A DNA stretch of 64,000 nt from positions 33,609,870 to 33,673,869 of the forward strand of contig NC_134900.1 in the NCBI RefSeq assembly GCF_041734735.1. The letters run 5' to 3'. Positions 55,601 through 64,000 of the stretch are shown here, piece after piece. The translations under genes were made by a program, and so were the position numbers. Every line of letters starts with the position of its first letter. Within the stretch, counting starts at the first letter, position 1. This stretch comes from Babylonia areolata (Eukaryota; Mollusca; Gastropoda; Neogastropoda; Buccinidae). Under the pieces are notes generated by a model. The model was not told where the DNA came from, did not search any database, and worked only from the letters and a program-made list of their open reading frames with translations.

Positions 55601-56021
55601 CAACATTTATTGCCATGGGTTCTTTTTCAGTGCACCAAGTGTGTGCTGCACATGGAACCTTGATTTATCGTCTTATCCAAATGACTAGACGCTCAGTTTG
55701 ATTTTCCTGTCAAACTTGGGCGAGAGTAGGATTCAAACCCAGACCCTCATAAATTCTTTATTGACAGATGAGTATCTTAACCATTCCGCCACCTTCCCCA
55801 AACTACACACAGTATGTCCAGACTCACCTGTCTACAGAGTGTGAGTCATGATCCCCACAGGTCTGGACAGAGGCGATGACGTGGTGACAGGTGTCCAGAC
55901 AGGTGTGGAAGTCGGTCAGCAGCAGCAGGTCTGTGGCCGACTTCACCTCCTCCTCCAGAACAGTGATCAGCTGTTCCATCCCCTCACCATCCCCCTCACC
56001 TTTCCTCACTTCACACTCCAT
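41088..56021 (-). CDS. PEX26: PEX26, tail-anchored peroxisome assembly factor
   Basis: Six coding exons on the minus strand: 56021-55828, 53367-53227, 51120-50955, 45276-45087, 43707-43558 and 41185-41088. They total 939 nt, join in frame and give 312 aa (human PEX26 has 305). PEX26 sits in the peroxisome membrane and docks the PEX1-PEX6 ATPase, which recycles the import receptor PEX5. Diagnostic matches to human PEX26 are VIGIQALAEQGTWREV (human VVGIQALAEMDRWQEV) and MCLLLHSHVREY with a following DAWL (human [12 protein letters not shown] and GAWL). A single hydrophobic segment near residues 264-277 (IFFLISFVLLALLH) is the C-terminal anchor, preceded by basic residues and followed by a 35-residue lumenal tail. 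Introns hold many repeats; CNBP is the convergent neighbour. Exons 1-5 are well supported; the short exon 6 rests on phase, splice sites and weak similarity. Confidence 0.9.
41195..41970. repeat. About 95-bp minisatellite beside PEX26 exon 6
   Basis: Roughly eight units with a period of about 95 bp, sharing ccacagtgtgcaattactgc, tcatgactttggcgacagaa and ggacatttctaacacagatt. The array ends about 10-15 nt from the exon 6 acceptor on the intron side, so it forms the 3' end of PEX26 intron 5. Apparent reading frames across it are repeat artefacts. Confidence 0.9.
42010..42142 (-). mobile_element. SINE B, 3' fragment
   Basis: Contains agctcaaggaggcgtcactg, ccatatacgctacaccacat and ccagcagcgtaacccaacgc, almost identical to the fragment at 7664. 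Confidence 0.88.
42160..43540 (-). other. PEX26 intron 5, remaining part
   Basis: AT-rich intron sequence with T-rich runs near 42600-42720. I see no repeat copy that I recognise and no exon; an open frame at 43126-43392 on the minus strand has no recognisable similarity and no suitable phase. Confidence 0.5.
43558..43707 (-). CDS. PEX26: PEX26 coding exon 5 (membrane anchor)
   Basis: Acceptor acgtgtgcctcag. In the frame set by exon 4 it encodes CLKIVSVYLNLAKKLWRSLA, KRGWCQQLRRASR, then the hydrophobic IFFLISFVLLALLHVQ. The donor is ACAG|gtgagt. A second open frame through the exon (beginning PEDCLCLPEPGQKTVEV) conflicts with phase and lacks the expected anchor. Confidence 0.88.
43975..44312 (+). 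mobile_element. LINE 3' end with (ATT)n tail
   Basis: The plus-frame ending at TAG 44165-44167 reads GRRSFSVSGPCNWNELPLSL, RQVSTLSSFKSGLKTHLFPK. This is the typical C-terminus of a CR1/Jockey-like reverse-transcriptase ORF (pattern APxxWNxLPxxLR, LSxFKSxLKTHLF). It is followed by gcgctatataaataccatta and (ATT)n. A 5'-truncated insertion in PEX26 intron 4, opposite to the gene. Confidence 0.8.
45087..45276 (-). CDS. PEX26: PEX26 coding exon 4
   Basis: Acceptor gtgtgtgtccag. The exon encodes VVERCTVLSSEEKQALLSPR, a Ser/Pro/Asn-rich hydrophilic stretch and GGKDHENKSK, ending AAAT|gtaagg. Human PEX26 has a similar hydrophilic linker before its membrane anchor. An earlier, weaker donor (cct|gtgggg) is possible but would break the phase into exon 5. 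Its acceptor is duplicated upstream (45257-45850). Confidence 0.85.
45257..45850 (-). repeat. Tandem array of PEX26 exon 4 acceptor copies
   Basis: The genuine acceptor and the first 20 nt of exon 4 (plus-strand reading tgcacctctccacaacctgg) recur at about 45416, 45522, 45666 and 45758. Each copy is followed by cacacagaaaatgagtcagt and CA runs. On the minus strand, copies at 45416, 45522 and 45758 keep cccag|gttgt; the copy at 45666 has lost it. Confidence 0.92.
46020..46596 (-). other. PEX26 intron 3, no feature seen
   Basis: AT-rich intron sequence between the acceptor array and the SINE at 46597. No exon or repeat was recognised. Confidence 0.5.
46597..46985 (+). mobile_element. SINE B, alternative-tail type, copy 2
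   Basis: The tRNA-like head tggcctagaggtaacgcgtc (46609) is followed by the SINE B body (attcggatgagatgataaac, cctggcaaaattctgtagaa). It then ends with the different tail gggtggcgctgtagtgtagt and cacacagagaaatctgttgt. Confidence 0.82.
46995..49505 (+). mobile_element. Decayed non-LTR retrotransposon (LINE)
   Basis: An apurinic-type endonuclease begins LPSIILLNAQSIRNKVNEL near 47194, then TETWLTG and AGGVCVYVNECWC. It shifts frame near 47500 into PREFRQIFVTVVYIHPEDN. A middle region holds CTDWDSLL near 47936. The reverse-transcriptase part reads WKTSEIVHIPKKPSS and NDNRPMAMTSIPFKCLERLV, then YTSILLLDFLSTFNRIQ. The catalytic YxDD box reads FSDDT near 49084. In-frame stops occur near 47703, 47928, 48903 and 49165, among others, so it is inactive. 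It ends in a (GT)n run (49509-49606). It lies in PEX26 intron 3 on the opposite strand. The clade (CR1/L2/I-like) is not resolved. Confidence 0.88.
49509..49606. repeat. (GT)n microsatellite at LINE 3' end
   Basis: About 100 bp of GT with a few GTTA interruptions, directly after the LINE coding relic. Confidence 0.95.
50342..50690. other. GC-rich island inside the donor array
   Basis: A block unlike its AT-rich surroundings, with ggaggaagtggaggaagtgg repeats, several cgatcg motifs, and tcaagatggctgcaggaaaa near 50647. On the minus strand it carries an open Pro-rich frame (LNPPLPPLPPLPPFPPLPPV). I do not recognise it. It could be an inserted promoter or first-exon fragment of another gene. 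Confidence 0.4.
50694..50815 (+). repeat. Dispersed repeat D, copy 3
   Basis: Starts gaggtaacctactattggag, then tatcggccatagctactttc and gtttgcacaggacaggaatc, ending near tgggccacggtta. Best-preserved copy of this family in the window. Confidence 0.8.
50955..51120 (-). CDS. PEX26: PEX26 coding exon 3
   Basis: Acceptor tgtttgtcag. The exon encodes CLLLHSHVREYMVCHSLMDA, WLEWDDHRHTPESGAIVATY and ITNVLVPLRAYNLIPQ, ending CCACAG|gtaacc. Human PEX26 has [22 protein letters not shown] and VQRVLLPLG in the same places. The end of this exon with its donor is the seed of the tandem array at 49921-50975. Confidence 0.92.
51510..51835 (+). repeat. Dispersed repeat C, copy 2
   Basis: Shares gttcagtggcattcctccag, acactccacagggaaccaac, ccagaggagaccctgtactg and catgaatctgccgacactaa with the copy at 62453. 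It has no coding frame. Confidence 0.8.
51836..53226 (-). other. PEX26 intron 2, remaining part
   Basis: Contains (TC)n and CA at 52136-52190 and (GT)n with GC steps at 52573-52682. Nothing else is recognised. Confidence 0.5.
53227..53367 (-). CDS. PEX26: PEX26 coding exon 2
   Basis: Acceptor tttgttctcag. The exon encodes RLDKVQEAATVIGIQALAEQ and then GTWREVIPFVENVYTHMAAC to AAIMQM, ending in a split Cys codon TG|gtaagg. This is the best-conserved block against human PEX26. A (TATTG)n microsatellite lies just upstream of the acceptor at 53391-53440. Confidence 0.92.
53585..54069 (+). mobile_element. piggyBac-like transposon remnant
   Basis: An open frame at about 53594-53854 reads AERIRQRRQCFSVAEVLEML, then SDIEEVDDYEEESELSAESE. 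It resembles the acidic N-terminus of piggyBac-type transposases (VLELL followed by Asp/Glu runs). It stops with no DDD catalytic core after it. The right end is cccgagtgagTTAA at 54066-54069; its reverse complement TTAACTCACTCGGG shares TTAACTCACTC with the 232-bp MITE ends. The left terminal repeat was not found. An internally deleted copy, in PEX26 intron 1, opposite strand. Confidence 0.58.
54066..54452 (+). mobile_element. SINE B, copy interrupted at its head by the piggyBac-like remnant
   Basis: The body runs ttaaggtgcttatctgccaa, tttgactggaaaatcaaact, tgtgcagcatgcacttggcg and tagcagatgtggtgtagcaa, and ends gtgacgcctccttgatatac. Its first bases, TTAAGG, coincide with the right TTAA of the transposon remnant, so the transposon appears to have inserted at the TTAA in the SINE's tRNA-like head. 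Confidence 0.82.
54465..54645 (-). mobile_element. SINE B, alternative-tail type, 3' part
   Basis: Plus-strand reading: tttatcacaacagatttctc, tgtgaaattcaggctgcttt and ccacggtgcagcaccaccac, then aatatcaaagtggatttttc. It is the reverse complement of the tail at 46900-46985. Confidence 0.78.
54690..54905 (+). mobile_element. SINE A, diverged copy without head
   Basis: Matches the body of SINE A: agcacatgtgcagacagaac, cccttcatgtgtacacacat, caatccatgttaatttggaa and acccagcatgcacacctctg. The tRNA-like head is not recognisable. Confidence 0.75.
54925..55072 (-). repeat. Dispersed repeat D, copy 4
   Basis: Plus-strand reading agtgacccactagtgcagac, ctgattcctgtcctgtgtaa and aaagtagctatggccaataa, then taggttacctccc. 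It is inserted within SINE A sequence, which resumes at 55075. Confidence 0.82.
55075..55150 (+). mobile_element. SINE A, short 3' fragment
   Basis: Reads gaacctactcagcatgcaca, then ctctgaaaatggagtataac and tgcctgaggtaaaagctact. It repeats the end of the copy at 54690, consistent with repeat D splitting one element and duplicating part of its target. Confidence 0.65.
55420..55796 (-). mobile_element. SINE B, near full-length copy
   Basis: Plus-strand reading starts with tttcagtttctcaatgaggt and ends in a tRNA-like head (attcaaacccagaccctcat, then gatgagtatcttaaccattc). It lies 32 nt from PEX26 coding exon 1 on the intron side. Confidence 0.86.
55828..56021 (-). CDS. PEX26: PEX26 coding exon 1
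   Basis: ATG at 56021-56019. The exon encodes MECEVRKGEGDGEG, then ITVLEEEVKSATDLLLLTDF and HTCLDTCHHVIASVQTC, corresponding to human [21 protein letters not shown]. The donor is GACAG|gtgagt. No in-frame ATG lies closer to the conserved block except Met15, so the first ATG is taken as the start. A 5' UTR exon boundary may lie just upstream (tgaccag). Confidence 0.88.
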
Positions 56022-56159
56022 TGGTCAGTGGACAGGTTGATTGAGGATGCTGGTCATTGGAAGTGGGATCGGTCGTACCCCTTGGGGGTTTGTTCGCATG
56101 CAGATTTGCTGTCCTGGAAGACAAATTTTTTTCTTCTTCTCATCATGGAAAACACTCCA

Positions 56160-56190
<31 letters not shown>

Positions 56191-56236
56191 GAGCGTGTGT
56201 GTGTGTGTGTGTGTGTATGTGTGTGTCTGTGTGTGG

Positions 56237-56283
<47 letters not shown>

Positions 56284-57326
56284 ATAGAGCATGTGTTTGT
56301 GTGTGTGTGTGTGTATGTATGTGTGGAGCGTGTGTGTGTGTGTGTGTGTGTTTGTGTGTGTGTGCTAGAGCGTGTGTTTGTGTGTGTGTGTATGTGTGTG
56401 TCTGTGTGTGCAGCATGTGTGTGTGCATGGACACATGCATGTGCACATTTACCAAAGTATGGACATGCATGTGAGAATGAAATATTTGCATGTACACATC
56501 TTTGTGTGCACACAAAGTGAGAATGAATGTCAGAAGAACAATGTGTATGGATCAGTGAATACATATTTGTAAATTTACATAATAATCTTAACTACAGCTT
56601 ACAAATTTCAATCATTTTAACTGAATTTTATGCAGTTTGAATGATAGTTTTTAAAATAAAAAAAATCAACAAAAAAACCAAAAAAAAACCAAACAAACAA
56701 ACCCCCCCCAAAAAAAAACTGTGTAAAGCACAATTCTGATTAGATGGCAGACTGTTCCACAGATTTATAACTCTTGATACTGAATAAACGAGTGATAAGG
56801 TTATCAGTTTATGAACTGTTCGCTTTGTTGATTTCAGCTGTGTCCCCTGGTACTGAAACTAGTACTATTCAGTGACAACATTGTTCAAGGTATTTGCACC
56901 AATGTGGCCATGAAGGATTTAAATGTTTCCATCCTGTCACATCCTTTCATACGATATTCTAGGCTTGTTAAATTAAGAACTGTATCTTCATAGCTGTAGT
57001 CATTCCTTTCATCTGTTTAGAAACTATCTTTGTACCCACAGCCAAATAAGGGCAGTAATTTTTGTTCGCAAAAATATACTATAAGTCTTATATATGTTCC
57101 ATGCATTCTAAAATCATTCTTTATGATTATTTATAATGTAATTATCTGGACCCAAACCACGCACAAAGATTTAGGGCAAACATGGTGGTATGAAAAGAAA
57201 AGAGATCTTGATGTTTCAAAGGTAAGAATTTGAGGTTTAAAATGATTATCCATTAAACACAAATTTTGTGCATGTGTGTATGCATGTGTCCAGCTGTTGC
57301 AATTCATTGTGTGACCATTGACTGGA
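56022..57326 (-). other. PEX26 5' flank or 5' intron, GT-rich
   Basis: Contains a long (GT)n region at 56160-56420 interrupted by several gagcgtgtgtg units. The rest is AT-rich with no exon recognised. Long Cys/Val frames here are dinucleotide artefacts. Confidence 0.5.
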
Positions 57327-57692
57327 GGAAGGTAGCAGAATGGTAAAGAAACTTATCTACCAACAGTGTTCATGTGGGTCCTGGTATTGCTCATTCTCCC
57401 AAGTTTGACTGGAAAATAATACTACACATCTAGTCACTGGATGCAAAAATAAAAAAAAGGTCCTGTGTTTGGCACACTGAAAAAGAACAAATGGCAACAC
57501 AAGTGTTGTGCTCTGGCAATATTTTGTGGCAGAAATCCACTCTGATATGATTGGTACACTAATAAATATTATATGCATGTGCTCAATTTCTGACAAAATA
57601 CGTTGGGTAATGCTGCTGGTCAGGAATCTAACCAGTGGATGTAATATGATTATGTCTAAACACAGAAATGCCTCCTTGCAAAACTGAAACTC
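57327..57692 (+). mobile_element. SINE B, full-length diverged copy
   Basis: Starts with the tRNA-like ggtagcagaatggtaaagaa and continues tttgactggaaaataatact and aaatccactctgatatgatt, ending acagaaatgcctccttgcaa. Confidence 0.82.
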
Positions 57693-58339
57693 TATGACCA
57701 AACAAACAAGCAACAGAAGACCTTAGTCACAGTCATTTAAATTGCCTAAATAAAAGATTTGTTTTGATGGAATGGGTTTTTTTTTCTGCACCGCTTTATC
57801 AAAGACAGCAAATAAACAGAACTTTTGTGGTTGGAAAGTGAAAGGCCCACAATTATATTCCCTGGCTACAGATTGAGACAACTACTTCAAGTTTCTAGTC
57901 ATGCCATCAGGCCTACACATTTAAGTGAGTTAGATGTGCACAGCACACAAAAAAAGAAAAGAAAAAAAAGTGGTTGCATCTAGTGCTGGTAGTGCAAATT
58001 CAGTCCTTATTTCAGTTGTTTTACTTTTAGTCCCTGTTTCAATCTATCTTTGCACCTCCTACTTTAGTTACCATCCTTCAGCTTGACTTTTGTTGTATTG
58101 TCTATTTTCAACATTTATTTTTGAAAGCTCTTTTAAAAAAAAATTATTTATCTGGATTATAAAGTCAATTGATACCTAAATTTGACATTTCATTGTCTGC
58201 CACGCTGTTCTTGAAAAGCAAAACGTTCAATAACAACAATAAAAGAAACTAATGTCATTGACTGGTTTGTGACTCAAGAATCTGTTTCAACAAGCAACAC
58301 CAAATAAAAGGATAAATAACAATTTTGTGACATACCAAC

Positions 58340-58450
58340 TACGAAAATGGTAACGCCTGAAGTTGAAACGGCTGCAGCTTTAAAGGCGAGCAGAGAGAGC
58401 GAAATTTGCTGGTCCGTCGATTTGTTACTTTTGCTCCGAGCGTACTAAAT
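58340..58450 (-). promoter_or_regulatory. Candidate PEX26 upstream exon and promoter
   Basis: A small patch with several CpGs in AT-rich DNA (plus-strand reading ggtccgtcgatttgttactt, tgctccgagcgtactaaata). On the minus strand a donor-like cgtagttg|gtatgt follows near 58336. It could be the non-coding first exon of PEX26. Evidence is composition and one splice motif only. Confidence 0.25.
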
Positions 58451-58863
58451 ACTGTCATGAACCTCCGTCGATCATTTAATATATTTCAATTTAACTAAAA
58501 ACAGCCATGGCTATCAAAATGCAACGGACAGTCAAGAACCCATTCAGTTGCACTCATGAACTCAAGTGCAGACGACATTACATTCATTTCGAATGTAGCG
58601 GTTGTGCGTAAATAATACAAACGACTTGTCATTCCTAAAGCATTTTCTTTTGGCTTTGAGTAATCAAGACAATATGCACACACACACACAAAAAGAGAAG
58701 GGAGTGCCGTAAATTTCAGCGTGAGTAAACAGTCAGAAAGTTGTCACCACCCATCTGGACACTGTCTGTCAGCTGCTTCGAGAGTGCTCGGAACTGTTTG
58801 TTAAGACAAGTTATTGCCCTTTGCTTCATTGTTTCTTGTTTATTTTTTTCTTTCGGATTGAAA

Positions 58864-59238
58864 TAGTTTCAGTTTGAGTATTTCGATGAGGTATCATCCA
58901 TATACGCTATTCTACATCTGGTAGGCAGATGTCTGACCAGCAGCATAACCCAACGAGCAAGTCAGGCCTTGCGTGCACACATATTGTGTGCTGGATTTCT
59001 CTGCCACAGGACTGGCATGTTTTTTTGGTTTTTTTTCCCATGGGTCACTTTTCAGTGCGCCAAATGCGAGATGCACACGGGACCTCGGTTATATCGCCTC
59101 ATCCGAATGACGAGACGCTCAATTTGAATTTCTAGTCAGACATGGGAGAATGGGCGAGCCCGGGTTTCGAACCAAGACCCCAGTCACTGATTCAGGACAT
59201 TGGCAGATGAGCATCATGTCTTCATCATTCTGCCATCA
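58864..59238 (-). mobile_element. SINE B, near full-length copy
   Basis: Plus-strand reading: gtttcagtttgagtatttcg, accagcagcataacccaacg, tgcacacgggacctcggtta, then a well-preserved B-box region (gggtttcgaaccaagaccc) at 59162 and gcagatgagcatcatgtctt. Confidence 0.88.
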
Positions 59239-60569
<1,331 letters not shown>

Positions 60570-60801
60570 TTAACTCACTCAGTACGGCCAGTCCTCTCTT
60601 CTCCTCTACACAGACCCCTCGGATGTCCAGTGGGTGTCTGAATGACCCAACCTTTAGCTTCCGTCGTCAGAATTGTGGTATTCTTTGTCAACAGTCACCT
60701 CTTCAGTATAAGAGCCTTCCGCTTGCAATAGTTTGATGATGGTAATTGGGGTGAAACGCTGTTAACGTCGTCTCTTTCGCCGTTCGTATGGAGAGAGTTA
60801 A
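60570..60801 (+). mobile_element. 232-bp TTAA MITE, copy 4
   Basis: TTAA at both ends; contains gtacggccagtcctctcttc and agcttccgtcgtcagaattg, and ends gccgttcgtatggagagag. Near-identical to the other three copies, indicating recent amplification. Confidence 0.93.
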
Positions 60802-61155
60802 AAGTTTCAGCGGAGCTCTGCTGGTATTTTTGTTGAATCAAATGATTACCTCCCTTGTTTACGGGGGCTTAATTGGTAAATGGACAATAGAAATATGTCA
60901 GTGTCGGTGTCTCTTCTTCTCCTGTTTATTTTATTTATATTACAATCATCATTATCATAATTAACTTTTTTTCCTTTTCTTAAAAAAAAAAAAAAAAAAA
61001 AATTAAATGGCGCGCCTATATGCGGGTCGCCAGAAATGACGCCCGCAAAATGACTGACTCAATGGTCAATATATATGTTTCTATTTTTAGATCAGTGACA
61101 GTCACGTGCCGCAGCAGCAGTGAGTACAGAAGTCGATGACGACCTCAGTCACTTC

Positions 61156-61461
61156 CTAGCCGCTGAACAGGGGACTGTAGCAGGTCTGCAGGTAAGCGTT
61201 CCACACCAGCTTGGTGGGGCAGGAGTTGGTGAAAGCGTCACCCCACATGTCGCACTGGATGTACTTGTTCGGGTCCGGGTGGGGGAAGAAGAAACGGCCG
61301 GCGGCGACGGCCTTGGCGGTGCAGGGGTTACTCGGGTGGCCGGAGGGAAGCTGCGGGGTGGGCTTGGGGGTCTGCTGCGAGGCCGTACCACCCGGGGTAC
61401 CCGTTGTCTGCTGGGTCAACGGGTACACGCAGGACATGACGTTCTGGCTCCACTGCAGACT
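61156..61461 (-). CDS. Chitin-binding protein, last exon
   Basis: Acceptor ccctttcgttccag. The exon encodes SLQWSQNVMSCVYPLTQQTT, a TPGGTASQQTPKPTPQLPSG linker, and the final domain NPC...YLQTCYSPLFSG, with TAG at 61158-61156. Confidence 0.9.
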   Translation of the reverse strand, partial: SLQWSQNVMSCVYPLTQQTTGTPGGTASQQTPKPTPQLPSGHPSNPCTAKAVAAGRFFFPHPDPNKYIQCDMWGDAFTNSCPTKLVWNAYLQTCYSPLFSG

Positions 61462-63559
61462 CTGGAACGAAAGGGAAACAAGTTTTGGGGGTGAGAAGGG
61501 TGGTTGAGATTATTTTGTGAATGGCAGGTGTTTTTTTTTGTTTTTTTTTTTTGTTTTTGTTTTTTGAGTTTAGTGTATTATTGGTTTTGGTTTGCTACTT
61601 TTAAACCAAAACAACAGAGAGTGGGTTGACTTTCTATTAATAGCAACTTTTAATTTGACGTATTAATCCGATTCCTTTTGATACTTAAGCACGGTGTAAT
61701 CAGTTATTGTTGTCTTATGAGTTATATTGAACTATATGCATGCAAAAGCACGTGGTTTCTATGAATCATTTTCTATGTATAGTACACACAGACAGGCAGA
61801 CGCACACACACACACACACACACACACACCGACAATTGTCCGTATGTATATCGTCACATTTCACGTAAATGCAACCATACGAGCCTGTAAAAATGTGTGT
61901 AGACCTGATGTCCTCGAATGTCCTTGTGGTATTAACACAGAAAAGACAGTGGCTAAGAATAGCTGGGGATTCCCTCTGCGATGTATAGAAAATATGGCCT
62001 ATCCTACCACCGAACATTAAGAGCAGTAGATTCATGGATAACAGACCAATGAATGGTCACCTGTTTCAGGACAATTGAGCCATAATAGGGTCTATGAAAG
62101 CTTATGTCAGTTTAATGTAAGCCGAGTGTTGAACCATAATAGGGTCTATAAAAGCTTATGCCAGTCTCTTATTTCATTACAAACCGACCGTTTAACCATA
62201 ATAGGGTATATGAAAACTTAAGTCAGTCTCTGATACAAGCCGAGCTTTGAACCATAATAGGGTCTACGAAAGCTTATGCCAGTCTCTGATATAAGCCGAA
62301 CGTTAAGCCATAACATGATCTGTAAAAGCGTAAGTCAGTCTCTGATACAAGCCGACCGTTGAACCATAGCAGGATCTATAAAAGCTCAAGTCAGTCTCTG
62401 ATACAAGCCAAGCGTTGAGCCATGACAGGATCTTTTTTTTGTTTTTGTTTTTTTGCTGCCCCATCATCTGCACCGTTTCAGTGGCATTACTCCCACGCCG
62501 CTCATTTAGATTCCCCCATACACGTCCACACCCGGGTTCGTCCGTCACAGTTCCAGCGTCGGCAGTCCACAGGGAACCATCGATGTTAGGTCGCCAGGAG
62601 GCCACACACCAGAGGAGACCCTGCACTGCTGCTGAGTCACTTCGGTGGTGTTCAGTGGTGCCTGTTCTGATTTAACGTACTTAGGACACCACCTACTAAG
62701 CCCCCTACTAAAGACAATAATTGCTTAGTCGCGGAGCCAGACTGAGTGAGCGTCCCTCCCAGAGTGGAGACCGCCACCACGTCCCTCAAACAACAGCCAC
62801 CCATGAATCTGCCGACACTGAAGACATTGACAGGACTCACCCCCAAGCACTGACTTATTGAGACTGTATGGCAGGGTCTTTGCTGCTACTTACCGGCGGG
62901 CAGGAGACCACCTGGGCATTGCCCTTCAGGTCACACTCGTAGAACTTGGTCTTGTCCCCGGGGAAGGAGAAGTAGAGCTTGCCCAGAGCGACGTTGCTAG
63001 GCGTGCAGGGGTTGTTGCTGGTGGGCAGCACTACGGGTGCGTTGACTGTTGTCTGCACCCCGGGTAGCAAGCCGGGTGTCTTTTGTGTGGGTAGGGTCGG
63101 TAGCTTCTGTCCGCCGACCAGGGCAGGCGTGTTCTGTTTCTGGTGTGGAAATGAAGAGAAAAAGATGCTATCTGTTTCTTACAATATTTTTCTTTGGTTC
63201 TTTACATTGTTTATAGTTTATAGACCTGGAGGAATCTGGTGGACAGTTCTTCTGTGCGGCGTCCCAGTGACTCTGCACAATGTTGAGGGAAGAGGAGGAA
63301 GAGGAGGAGCAGGAGGAGAGGATGAAAAAGGAAGAAGAAGTAGAAGAAGAAGAGGACAATTCGTATCAGGGGAAAAAAAGAAGAAAAAAAAGAAGAAGAT
63401 TGAAATCATCACACAATTCACAGGTGAATAACAGTAAGCCACGCACACATAGGCTTCGAGAAAGTGAAGGGAAAAAGAGAATATGCAACAAATCAAGTGT
63501 GTGCAAGCGTATGTGAGTGTACCGGGATAAAAAAAAAAAGTTTATGAAGCTGTGCACAT

Positions 63560-63627
<68 letters not shown>

Positions 63628-64000
63628 GACAGAGAGAGAGAATGAGAGAGAGAGAGAGAGAGGGGAGAGAGAGAGAAAGTGTGTGTGTGTACTTCCGGGT
63701 GTCAGTTGTGGTAGGGGCAGTGTATGTAAAGAAGGTGGAGGAAAATGCGGTGTGTGTGTGCGCGCGCGCGTGTGTCAGCGCGTGTGTGTGTGTGTGCGCG
63801 CGCGCGCACGTGCCTGTGCGTAACTCATACACAGGCACATGACAAAAAAGTGAGGGACAGGAGAAGAAAGACAGACACCGAGAGACACACACAGGCTTAC
63901 AATGGTGGGAGGCAGCACAGTGGAAGCCACAGGCTTGTTCGTCTGCGGGTGGGGCAGGGTCACCTGAGCTGAGGAGGTCGACTGGCAAGCGCTGGAGGCA
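61156..64000 (-). CDS. Secreted chitin-binding (CBM14-like) protein, partial
   Basis: Three phase-0 exons on the minus strand (64000-63901 cut by the window edge, 63139-62894, 61461-61156) give the C-terminal part of a protein with chitin-binding peritrophin-type domains. One domain runs from NNPCTPSNVALGKLYFSFPG across the last intron to SLQWSQNVMSC. The final one runs from NPCTAKAVAAGRFFFPHPDP to KLVWNAYLQTC, and the chain ends YSPLFSG. Both have the spacing C-x22/23-C-x10-C-x12-C with an aromatic-rich core (YFSF, KFYEC; FFFPH, KYIQC), as in CBM14. The linkers are rich in Pro, Thr and Gln. Such proteins are extracellular, in peritrophic or shell matrices. The signal peptide would lie beyond the window. 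Symbol left blank because no orthologue is clear. Confidence 0.87.
62075..62431. repeat. About 60-bp tandem array in chitin-binding gene intron
   Basis: Roughly seven units sharing gaaccataatagggtctat, aaaagcttatgccagtctct and gatacaagccgagc. Units diverge gradually across the array. It abuts a copy of repeat C. Confidence 0.9.
62453..62840 (+). repeat. Dispersed repeat C, copy 3
   Basis: Contains gtttcagtggcattactccc, cagtccacagggaaccatcg, ccagaggagaccctgcactg and catgaatctgccgacactga, matching copies at 8905 and 51510. Lies in the last intron of the chitin-binding gene. Confidence 0.8.
62894..63139 (-). CDS. Chitin-binding protein, middle exon
   Basis: 246 nt, phase 0 at both ends. Acceptor atttccacaccag, donor CCGCCG|gtaagt. 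It encodes the linker KQNTPALVGGQKLPTLPTQK and most of a chitin-binding domain up to its third Cys (QVVSCPP). Confidence 0.9.
63563..63840. repeat. (GA)n, (ACAG)n and (GT/GC)n microsatellites
   Basis: A GA tract with ACAG units (63563-63676), then GT and GC-alternating tracts (63749-63812), in the intron of the chitin-binding gene. Frames through it are artefacts. Confidence 0.93.
63901..64000 (-). CDS. Chitin-binding protein, partial upstream exon
   Basis: Runs off the right edge. In phase it encodes ASSACQSTSSAQVTLPHPQT and NKPVASTVLPPTI, ending at donor ATT|gtaagc. The Ser/Thr/Pro-rich composition fits a mucin-like linker between domains. Confidence 0.75.

Noticed and set aside
56041-56520. 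Long Cys/Val and His/Thr frames around 56.1-56.5 kb
   Set aside because: They are readings of (GT)n and (CA)n dinucleotide runs, as are similar frames at 15704-16109, 45420-45921 and 59594-59980.

Overview
This is an intron-rich, AT-leaning animal nuclear sequence. Genes are split into short exons, introns are packed with SINEs, MITEs, LINE scraps and microsatellites, and I see no bacterial gene organisation. The gene content (a RASSF protein, CNBP, PEX26, a secreted chitin-binding protein) is metazoan. The dispersed repeats resemble what I remember from gastropod molluscs, probably caenogastropods; that assignment is inference from memory, not from a search.

Layout. (1) 1986-2985, plus strand: the last two coding exons of a RASSF1/RASSF5-type Ras-association and SARAH-domain protein, followed by a 42-bp minisatellite starting at the stop codon and a long T-rich 3' flank. 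(2) 19581-28678, plus: a complete CNBP gene of four coding exons that join in frame to 202 aa with eight CCHC zinc knuckles; intron 1 carries a broken DIRS-like retroelement. (3) 41088-56021, minus: a complete PEX26 gene of six coding exons that join in frame to 312 aa, a tail-anchored peroxisomal receptor for the PEX1-PEX6 ATPase. Its introns hold a decayed LINE, a piggyBac-like fragment and many SINEs. (4) 61156-64000, minus, cut by the window edge: three exons of a secreted chitin-binding (CBM14-like) protein. CNBP and PEX26 are convergent, and their 3' flanks share 28.7-41 kb.

The most unusual signal is a recurrent structural pattern. Short tandem arrays are built from exon-intron boundaries, with about 14-21 nt of exon plus the adjoining splice site copied repeatedly into the intron. 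The exon 3 acceptor of CNBP (26541-26853), the exon 3 donor of PEX26 (49921-50975) and the exon 4 acceptor of PEX26 (45257-45850) are each multiplied, and many copies keep an intact AG or GT. PEX26 intron 3 therefore begins with a ladder of decoy donors and ends with a ladder of decoy acceptors. Two further arrays abut exon edges: the RASSF stop codon and the PEX26 exon 6 acceptor.

Repeat families recognised: a 232-bp MITE with TTAA ends (four near-identical copies), two tRNA-derived SINE families (one with two alternative 3' tails), three other dispersed repeats, several LINE 3' ends, and a DIRS-like element with a separate solo terminal repeat. All coding calls come from reading exons, splice sites and phase by eye; no database search was possible.
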